A stretch of DNA of 15,621 nucleotides, from assembly GCA_905216195.1 (NCBI GenBank), contig CAJMSX010000064.1, forward strand, positions 1 to 15,621, given 5' to 3'. Below, one piece after another: positions 1 to 5,239 of this stretch. Below the pieces are notes generated by a model. It saw only the letters and a list, made by a program, of their open reading frames with translations, was not told the origin of the DNA and ran no database searches. A program made the translations under genes and the position numbers. Numbering within the stretch: position 1 is the stretch's first letter; each line of letters opens with the position of its first letter. The DNA comes from an uncultured bacterium. Its GTDB lineage: Bacteria > Bacteroidota > Bacteroidia > Bacteroidales > Marinifilaceae.

Positions 1-2100
1 GAAAAGAAGTCCCACCTTATCCATTCCCCGCATGAGCGGACCTTCTATAATCTCCACCGGAGAGGAGTAGGTTTGCAAGGCTTCAGACAGGTCGGCCGGC
101 AGAAATTCGGTGATTCCCTTCACCAGAGCGTGGGCCAGCCGGTCGTCCAGGGAAAAGGTTCTCCATTCTTCTTTTTTTTGAGGTTTACCAGGAGCCTTGC
201 TGTCTTTTATTTCTTCGGCTAGAGCGAGAAGGGCTTCGGTCGCTTCGGGAAAACGGTTGAGCACGACATCTTCCACAGCTTGTAGTAAACGGGGGTCGAT
301 ATCGTCATATACCTGTAAAAGGGAAGGATTAACGATCGCCATATCCAGTCCGGCCCGAATGGCATGATAGAGGAATACGGAATGCATGGCTTCCCGGACC
401 GGATTGTTTCCCCGGAATGAAAAAGATAAGTTGGAGACTCCGCCGGAAGTCCGGCTTCCCGGGAGATTTTTTTTGATCCAGGCTACGGCACGTATAAAAT
501 CTACGGCATAATTGCTGTGCTCCTGCATACCGGTTCCTACGGCCAGGATATTGACGTCGAATATGATATTTTCGGGGGTAAAGCCTATTTTTTCGGTTAA
601 CAGTTTATAGGCCCGGCGGCAGATTTCGATTTTTCGTTCATAGGTGACGGCTTGTCCTTTTTCGTCAAAGGCCATGACCACTACTGCAGCGCCCAGCCGG
701 TGAATTTCACCGGCTTTCGCTAAAAATTCCCGTTCTCCTTCCTTTAAGCTGATCGAATTGACGATGCATTTCCCCTGGGCGTTTTTTAAGCCGGCCAATA
801 AGGTATTCCAGTCCGACGAATCGATCATCAAAGCGGCTTTCGCAATATCCGGATCGTTGCTGATAATGCGGACGAAGGTTTCCATTTCCCGGGCGCTTTC
901 CAACAGGGCATCGTCCATATTGATATCTATGACCGGGGCTCCGTCTTCGATTTGTTTCCGGGCAATAGCCGTTGCTTCGGCATAGGCTCCGGCATGGATC
1001 AGTTTAGCGAATTTAGCCGATCCGGCTACATTCGTTCGCTCCCCCACATTGGTGAAATTGTTTAATTCTGTGTCGATAACGATTTCTTCCAGTCCGCTCA
1101 CCGATAAACGGGCTGGACGGGAGGGAAGAGTACGGGGAGGAATATTTTGGAGGGCTTGAGAGAGGGCCCGGATGTGTGCAGGTGTCGTACCGCAACAACC
1201 TCCGGCGATATTGATCAAGCCTGCCCTGGCCATTTCCCGGAGACAGGAAGCGGTCCATTCCGGTTTTTCATCGTATTCGCCCATTTCATTGGGGAGTCCG
1301 GCATTGGGATAGATGCTGAGGTAACACGGTAAATAGCCGGAGAGGCGTTCGATAAACGGATAGAGTTCGGTGGCTCCGAAAGAACAGTTTAATCCGAAAC
1401 TCAGCAGGGGATAATGGGAGAGAGTCGTAAAGAGAGCTTCCAGCGTTTGGCCGGTCAGGGTACGTCCGCTTTTGTCGTTGATGGTTGCGGAAACCATCAC
1501 GGGAATGCGGGTCTCTTTCTCCCGTTGCACTTTATCGATAGCATATAAGGCAGCTTTTGCATTCAGACCGTCGAAAACCGTTTCGAGCAATAATAGGTCC
1601 ACCCCCCCGTCGATCAGACCGGCAATCTGTTCTTCGTATGCGGCGGCCATCTCATCGAAATTCGTCGTCCGGTATTCCGGGCGGTTGACATCCGGGGAAA
1701 GAGAGAGGGTACGGGAAGTCGGCCCGATGCTGCCGGCTACATAAATTTCCCGCTTCATTTCTTGGACAGCGTCGTGTGCCAAGCGGGCTCCGGCCTTATT
1801 CAACCGGTAGACGAGCCGGTCACAGTCGTAGTCGGATTGGGAAAGGGCGTTCGCATTGAACGTATTGGTTTCGATAATGTCCGCTCCAGCTGCTATATAT
1901 TCCCGGTGAATCTTCCGGATGATTTCAGGTTGAGTGAGATTTAAAATATCATTGTTTCCTTTCAGATTGACGGAATGAGATGCGAACTCCTTTCCCCGGA
2001 AATCCGCTTCTGTAAGCTGTAATTTCTGGAGGGAGGTGCCCATAGCTCCGTCCAATATCAGTATTTTCTCTCTTAAATGTTCTTGGATCATGGAGTGCAT
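1..2100 (-). CDS. metH: B12-dependent methionine synthase, 3' end cut by window edge
   Basis: This gene encodes cobalamin-dependent methionine synthase, which transfers the methyl group of 5-methyltetrahydrofolate to homocysteine in the cytoplasm. The frame is open for 700 codons from ATG at 2100 to the window edge. Residues 1-320 form the homocysteine-binding barrel, with the zinc ligands visible as C239 in GLNCS and C302-C303 in GGCCGTTPAHI. The pterin-binding domain starts near residue 345 with NVGERTN (351-357) and contains IDINMDD and MIDSSDW. Residues 630-700 enter the cobalamin-binding cap, with EIIEGPLMRGMDKVG at the edge. The DxHxxG B12 ligand motif and the activation domain would lie outside the window. 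An in-frame ATG at 2091 is an alternative start. Only 14 bp separate it from the upstream UPF0280 gene, so it is probably co-transcribed as the last step of the pathway. No cobalamin riboswitch is visible. Confidence 0.96.
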   Translation of the reverse strand, partial: MHSMIQEHLREKILILDGAMGTSLQKLQLTEADFRGKEFASHSVNLKGNNDILNLTQPEIIRKIHREYIAAGADIIETNTFNANALSQSDYDCDRLVYRLNKAGARLAHDAVQEMKREIYVAGSIGPTSRTLSLSPDVNRPEYRTTNFDEMAAAYEEQIAGLIDGGVDLLLLETVFDGLNAKAALYAIDKVQREKETRIPVMVSATINDKSGRTLTGQTLEALFTTLSHYPLLSFGLNCSFGATELYPFIERLSGYLPCYLSIYPNAGLPNEMGEYDEKPEWTASCLREMARAGLINIAGGCCGTTPAHIRALSQALQNIPPRTLPSRPARLSVSGLEEIVIDTELNNFTNVGERTNVAGSAKFAKLIHAGAYAEATAIARKQIEDGAPVIDINMDDALLESAREMETFVRIISNDPDIAKAALMIDSSDWNTLLAGLKNAQGKCIVNSISLKEGEREFLAKAGEIHRLGAAVVVMAFDEKGQAVTYERKIEICRRAYKLLTEKIGFTPENIIFDVNILAVGTGMQEHSNYAVDFIRAVAWIKKNLPGSRTSGGVSNLSFSFRGNNPVREAMHSVFLYHAIRAGLDMAIVNPSLLQVYDDIDPRLLQAVEDVVLNRFPEATEALLALAEEIKDSKAPGKPQKKEEWRTFSLDDRLAHALVKGITEFLPADLSEALQTYSSPVEIIEGPLMRGMDKVGLLF

Positions 2101-2114
2101 GTGTGATTCGGTCG

Positions 2115-2864
2115 CTAGTTAAAGAATTTGATTTCGAACTTCCCGATGACTCCCATTTTATCGTCTTTGATCAGCAAAGCTGAGATAATATCTTCGGTTT
2201 TTCCTATTCTTTCGAGTATGGGGTTAATATCTTCGGGTTTACGGATGTAATTGGCAAAGGCCGTAGCATAACTGTCCGCCAGCAGGACGTCCCGGCAAAT
2301 GATCATGACCGCATCTGCCTTGCCGAAACTCAAAGAAGGGCCGACCGTTCCGGAAGAAGTGCAGATGCCAAGCGGCGCTTCTTTGGCTTGGATATGCAGT
2401 CCTACTTTTTCGGAAAGGGGGGAAGCTCCCGCAAACACCGAAATATCGATGTCTTCCCGGATATCGGCATAAATATCTCCGCCGTTTTCGGCTATGATTT
2501 CCTTTGCGCCGAACCGGGTTTTTAATGAATTTACCACCCAATAAGCGACGGCTCCTGCGACCGCACTCATAGGACCTATTCCGGTTTTCCGGGCCACAGC
2601 CGACATTTGTTTGAAAATTTCCGGAGCATCTTCCCGGGCTTCATAGGGAACGAGCGAGAGAGCATAATTCGGGTCTTTGTGGAGATACGCTTCCATATCC
2701 GATCGTACTTCCTGAATCAGCTTCAGGCAAAATTCCGGCATTTCGGGTCGGTAGGAGGGCCGGTCTACCCCTATCCATAAATCGGACTCTTTGCATTGAA
2801 CGATAAAATGGGTCCATCGGTCTTTGTTGAGATGTTCCCGGTATGTTCTGTTAGTGTATTCCAT
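2115..2864 (-). CDS. UPF0280 family protein (COG2122, ApbE-like), linked to homocysteine synthesis
   Basis: This 249-aa protein belongs by sequence character to UPF0280/COG2122, a family related to the ApbE flavin transferases but without a settled reaction. The ApbE-like features are GPMSAVAGAVA (98-108), AENGGDIY (125-132, like the NVGGDI of ApbE), GICTSSGTVG (166-175) and LADSYATAFAN (195-205). No signal peptide or membrane segment is seen, so it should be cytoplasmic, unlike classical ApbE. The family is known to be genetically linked to COG1900 and NIL-ferredoxin genes in anaerobes. Here it lies 117 bp after the NIL-ferredoxin gene and 14 bp before metH. A role in maturing or supplying the homocysteine-forming system is inferred from context only. 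ATG at 2864 is the natural start; it is preceded by an A-rich stretch with no clear Shine-Dalgarno sequence, as is usual in Bacteroidota. Confidence 0.88.
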   Translation of the reverse strand: MEYTNRTYREHLNKDRWTHFIVQCKESDLWIGVDRPSYRPEMPEFCLKLIQEVRSDMEAYLHKDPNYALSLVPYEAREDAPEIFKQMSAVARKTGIGPMSAVAGAVAYWVVNSLKTRFGAKEIIAENGGDIYADIREDIDISVFAGASPLSEKVGLHIQAKEAPLGICTSSGTVGPSLSFGKADAVMIICRDVLLADSYATAFANYIRKPEDINPILERIGKTEDIISALLIKDDKMGVIGKFEIKFFN

Positions 2865-2935
2865 AGTTAAAAGTTTTGGGGGTTAATAATGTTCCTAAAT
2901 TATAAAAATTCAAGAACTTTATTCGCATTTTTCAA

Positions 2936-2977
2936 GATAAAAACTGGAGCGGGTAGCGGCCCTGAGCGATTTTTATC
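2936..2977 (-). terminator. Stem-loop between NIL-ferredoxin and UPF0280 genes (possible attenuator)
   Basis: Perfect 8-bp arms (GATAAAAA at 2936-2943 and TTTTTATC at 2970-2977) enclose a GC-rich loop. The element begins four bases after the stop of the NIL-ferredoxin gene. It has the A-tract, GC-rich centre, T-tract look of a bidirectional terminator, but I find only a 3-bp GC core inside. It may therefore be a weak attenuator or an RNA-processing site within the operon. I see no convincing internal promoter in the gap. Confidence 0.3.
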
Positions 2978-2981
2978 CTTT

Positions 2982-3392
2982 TTATTCTGAAAATTCAATC
3001 CGGAACAGTTTCAACGGACAGGATTTCAGGCAAAGTTTACAAACAATGCATTTTTCCGGATTAAATTGCAGTTTCCAATCGGGGGCCCCGATGGTAAGGG
3101 CATGGGCGAAACAAGCCGATGCGCAATTCCCACAATTTATACAACGGGCTTCGTCATAGGAGATCTTGCTGGCCAGCGGGCTGACGGTTACTCCATTCTC
3201 TGCCAGATAAGCGATTCCTTTTTCCAGAGAAATTTCGTCGGCTTCCAGTTCTACCAAAAGTTTTCCGGACTTTCCCGCTTCGATTTCCGCTTTCAGAATA
3301 TTGATTCGTATATCATATAATTTTACCAGATCATAGGTCAGCGATCGATCGGTAGCATCGACCGGAAATGACAATACTAATTTTTTTATCAT
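2982..3392 (-). CDS. NIL domain protein with two [4Fe-4S] ferredoxin motifs (homocysteine synthesis)
   Basis: This is a 136-aa cytoplasmic fusion. Residues 1-75 are a NIL domain, the small ferredoxin-like fold also found at the C-terminus of MetN methionine ABC-transporter ATPases, ending in the typical YLAENGVTVSPL. Residues 80-136 are a bacterial-type ferredoxin with two clusters: C84-x2-C87-x2-C90-x3-C94 and C115-x2-C118-x2-C121-x3-C125-P. All eight cysteines are present, so both clusters should form. The homologue in Methanosarcina acetivorans works with the COG1900 protein to turn aspartate semialdehyde and sulfide into homocysteine, presumably delivering the two electrons the reaction needs. 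Here the gene starts 30 bp after the COG1900 gene, which supports the same partnership. The electron donor is unknown, and the NIL domain may sense an amino acid; both points are inference. Confidence 0.92.
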   Translation of the reverse strand: MIKKLVLSFPVDATDRSLTYDLVKLYDIRINILKAEIEAGKSGKLLVELEADEISLEKGIAYLAENGVTVSPLASKISYDEARCINCGNCASACFAHALTIGAPDWKLQFNPEKCIVCKLCLKSCPLKLFRIEFSE

Positions 3393-3422
3393 GGTTTTTT
3401 CTTTTTCTGTGAACTATTCGTT

Positions 3423-4574
3423 TTATTCTTCATTCTGAATTTCCCGGAGGCTTTTCAGGGTGGTACCGCTGGGCATGGGGCGGACGGGTTCCGTTAGCAG
3501 GAAATCGCCCTTTTGTATCCAATTCTTCAGAATCGTGGCAATTTCCCGGGCTTTTGCCAGGCTGGCGACAGGAGCTGTCCTGACCCGTTGTCCGTTTACA
3601 TGGATTTCTCCCGACCGTAAGGCGGCATAATGGGTTTTGCCGAGAACCCGGTTTCCGTTTCCGTAGTCGACCACCGTCGTTTCTATCTGTTCGTTGCGAA
3701 TCGAAACCCTTCGCGCCAGATCTTCGTCCAGTACCGGAATAGGAATGCCTATTCCCACGAAAAGGCTGACGCCGTATTTTTCGTAATAAGCGGCTCGGAG
3801 ATACTCCGGACTCATGTTTTTCAGGTCTCCGATAACGGCAATTGTCCGGGCATTGCTGGTGGGAATTCCGAATTCATTGACTTCTTTGGTAGAATGAAAC
3901 TGAGTTCCGTTCCAAGTAACGTATCCCTCCGTTCCACAGAGAAAAATCCGGGTTCCCAAACCGATCGTACGACATTCGGGATCGTTCAGCAGGGGCGATA
4001 ATTCACCTGCCGTGCTGTAAGAAGCATTTCTCATTTTCGGCAATAAGGTACCCATATAGGTATATTTTATCTGATCGGTCGTATTGGTAGCTACATTGTA
4101 ATTCTGGTAAGCATTGCGGGGATTATACAAGATGGCTTCGTTTATCGAATCCTTGTTGATAATGGTTTTGATGTGGCGACGCGGATAGCAATCGGTACCT
4201 TTTCCCCAAGCTTCCAGGGTGATATTTTTACCGCTAACCAATTCTTCTATCAAATGCGCTCCTCCGTAGGCAGGACGTTCGGGGTTGCAATCCGTAGCTC
4301 CGATGTAGGTGTCGACGGCTGCCAGTCCCCCGCTGACCCGTATCCCGTTCAGTTCAATTTTTTCCATGCGGATAGGTGGATTGGCATGTCCGAAGTTGAT
4401 AAAGGCGCCGGAGGAGCACATAGCCCCGAAGGTAGCCGTCGTTACAATATCCACTTTTGCTGCAATTTCTTTGGGGGACAAAGTCCCGGACAGCTCCGAC
4501 ACTTCTTCGGCCGTTAAAACAACGGCTTTCCCGTTTCTTATTTTTTCATTGATTTCAGCGTATGATTTTGCCAT
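3423..4574 (-). CDS. Homocysteine biosynthesis protein, DUF39/HcyBio family (COG1900)
   Basis: This 383-aa cytoplasmic protein belongs to the DUF39/HcyBio family. It is recognisable by the start MAKSYAEINEKI, the block TTATFGAMCSSGAF, the segment GGLAAVDTYIGATDC and the block EAWGKGTDCYPRR. In Methanosarcina acetivorans the family is required to form homocysteine directly from aspartate semialdehyde and sulfide, bypassing O-acyl-homoserine and cystathionine. Cysteines 53 and 129 sit almost exactly where, as I recall, the archaeal protein has two functionally important cysteines (near 54 and 131), so both are likely catalytic or persulfide-carrying here. The protein ends without the C-terminal CBS pair of the archaeal version. 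I choose ATG at 4574. The frame extends to 4625, but only with a TTG start, and the family normally begins with M-x-K-x-Y/xEIN. It is the first large gene behind the SAM-I riboswitch. Confidence 0.9.
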   Translation of the reverse strand: MAKSYAEINEKIRNGKAVVLTAEEVSELSGTLSPKEIAAKVDIVTTATFGAMCSSGAFINFGHANPPIRMEKIELNGIRVSGGLAAVDTYIGATDCNPERPAYGGAHLIEELVSGKNITLEAWGKGTDCYPRRHIKTIINKDSINEAILYNPRNAYQNYNVATNTTDQIKYTYMGTLLPKMRNASYSTAGELSPLLNDPECRTIGLGTRIFLCGTEGYVTWNGTQFHSTKEVNEFGIPTSNARTIAVIGDLKNMSPEYLRAAYYEKYGVSLFVGIGIPIPVLDEDLARRVSIRNEQIETTVVDYGNGNRVLGKTHYAALRSGEIHVNGQRVRTAPVASLAKAREIATILKNWIQKGDFLLTEPVRPMPSGTTLKSLREIQNEE

Positions 4575-4625
4575 AATATCAGTTGTCAATAGATGATTAT
4601 TTTGTTTTTTTGAATTTCCGGACAA

Positions 4626-4637
4626 GTATAGCTATAC
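4626..4637. repeat. 12-bp perfect palindrome in the leader of the homocysteine operon
   Basis: GTATAGCTATAC is a perfect 12-bp palindrome 52 bp upstream of the DUF39 start codon, inside the transcribed leader. Its length and position would suit a dimeric regulator or a small RNA hairpin, but one AT-rich palindrome of this size can occur by chance. Confidence 0.25.
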
Positions 4638-4765
4638 AACTCCCTCATTCGGAAAACTATCATTGGAAAACCCAGCATGAAGAAGCCGGAAACTCCCTTC
4701 CGTTTATTCGTCCTGTTTTTCCTTCGGTACGAGCGTGACCGTTATAATCGGGGGTATGAAAAGAT

Positions 4766-4873
4766 TCAGCGCATACAGCGCATATCCATAGAAAAGCCGT
4801 TAAGAATAGAAAACTTTACTTTGCAGGAGGTCTGGGAAATGCTTTGGAAATTTTTTTCTGCTTTCATGTTCAT
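4766..4873 (-). CDS. Possible Met-rich leader peptide, 35 codons
   Basis: A 35-codon ORF (ATG at 4873, TGA at 4766) begins 9 nt after the 3' strand of riboswitch helix P1. It ends about 190 nt before the DUF39 gene. The peptide begins MNMKAEKNFQ and ends SMDMRCMR, so five of its 35 residues are Met, three of them within the last seven codons. The upstream sequence is A-rich and unstructured, as favoured for translation initiation in Bacteroidota. Two readings are possible. It may be a leader peptide whose translation senses charged Met-tRNA or is gated by the riboswitch. Alternatively it may be a chance ORF in an untranslated leader. I do not recognise the peptide. No homologue or codon-bias argument can be made at this length. 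Confidence 0.3.
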   Translation of the reverse strand: MNMKAEKNFQSISQTSCKVKFSILNGFSMDMRCMR

Positions 4874-4882
4874 TTTGTTTTA

Positions 4883-4984
4883 AATTATAACTCCCGGTTT
4901 CCGGGACGGGTTTTGGCACCTTTCAGAACGGTCTGAGGTTGTCGGAGTTTCACAGAGCCCGTCTCTCAACTCCTCTTTATAATT
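4883..4984 (-). promoter_or_regulatory. SAM-I (S-box) riboswitch
   Basis: Read on the minus strand, this segment matches the S-box aptamer almost position for position. P1 is formed by AATTATAA (4984-4977) and TTATAATT (4890-4883). It is followed by the AGAG entry and kink-turn region, the GGGCTC pseudoknot loop, TGAAACTCCGACAACC (ending at 4937), a P3 hairpin TCAGA/TCTGA (4936-4923), the conserved GGTGCCAA (4920-4913) and a P4 hairpin TCCCGG/CCGGGA (4906-4892) with an AAA loop. The element binds S-adenosylmethionine and normally represses methionine-synthesis genes when SAM is abundant. It sits about 28 nt after the predicted transcription start and 308 nt before the DUF39 start codon. No classic intrinsic terminator follows it, so the expression platform is unclear; control could act on translation, Rho or the small ORF at 4766-4873. 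Confidence 0.93.
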
Positions 4985-5018
4985 CAAACAATCTTTCTTA
5001 CGGATTGAATTGATGCAG

Positions 5019-5050
5019 CAAAGAAAAATTAAAATTCGGAAAAAAACAAA
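5019..5050 (-). promoter_or_regulatory. Bacteroidota-type promoter of the homocysteine/methionine operon
   Basis: On the minus strand a -33 TTTG (5050-5047) is followed after 20 bp by TTTCTTTG (5026-5019), one mismatch from the -7 consensus TAnnTTTG used by the Bacteroidota primary sigma factor. Transcription would start near 5012, about 28 nt ahead of riboswitch helix P1. The agreement of spacing and of position relative to the aptamer supports the call. Confidence 0.65.
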
Positions 5051-5056
5051 AATCTA

Positions 5057-5090
5057 AGAAAATTATTCGCTTCAGGCAGAATAATTTTCT
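5057..5090. repeat. 11-bp-arm inverted repeat between two divergent promoters
   Basis: The arms AGAAAATTATT (5057-5067) and AATAATTTTCT (5080-5090) are perfect complements separated by 12 nt. The repeat lies directly upstream of both the leftward promoter (-33 at 5047-5050) and the rightward promoter (-33 at 5124-5127). It could be an operator for one or both transcription units. As RNA it would not be in either predicted transcript, which argues against a terminator. Confidence 0.45.
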
Positions 5091-5101
5091 CCCGGGAGAA
5101 A
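5086..5101. repeat. 16-bp perfect palindrome overlapping the inverted repeat
   Basis: TTTCTCCCGGGAGAAA is a perfect 16-bp palindrome whose left end overlaps the right arm of the preceding inverted repeat by five bases. Its centre is about 30 bp upstream of the -33 element of the GH89 promoter, a good place for an activator or repressor dimer. Confidence 0.45.
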
Positions 5102-5123
5102 TTTTGACTGGTTTTTTAGGTTA

Positions 5124-5154
5124 TTTGGCCTCAAAATTTATTTTTGTTTCTTTG
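5124..5154 (+). promoter_or_regulatory. Bacteroidota-type promoter of the GH89 gene
   Basis: A -33 TTTG (5124-5127) is followed after 19 bp by TTTCTTTG (5147-5154), the same -7 variant as in the divergent operon. The predicted start is near 5160, leaving an untranslated leader of about 80 nt before the GH89 ATG. Confidence 0.65.
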
Positions 5155-5239
5155 TAGCGGAAGGGTGTGGACGGGTATCGGTTAGGAGGAGAGCGGGAGA
5201 AGGGATTGGAAAGGATAAACTAATTTAGTGAACGAGGTT

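Noticed and set aside
758..1944. Several plus-strand and one minus-strand short open frames
   Set aside because: They overlap metH in other frames; the metH frame contains continuous conserved motifs throughout.
2865..2981. Cobalamin riboswitch or internal promoter ahead of UPF0280-metH
   Set aside because: No B12-box-like conserved core and no TTTG with a correctly spaced TAnnTTTG box could be found. A near match, TAATTTAG, lacks a -33 partner.
4677..4883. A 68-codon plus-strand ORF in the intergenic region
   Set aside because: It is antisense to the transcribed leader and reaches the riboswitch P1. It has no promoter of its own, and the peptide has no recognisable feature.
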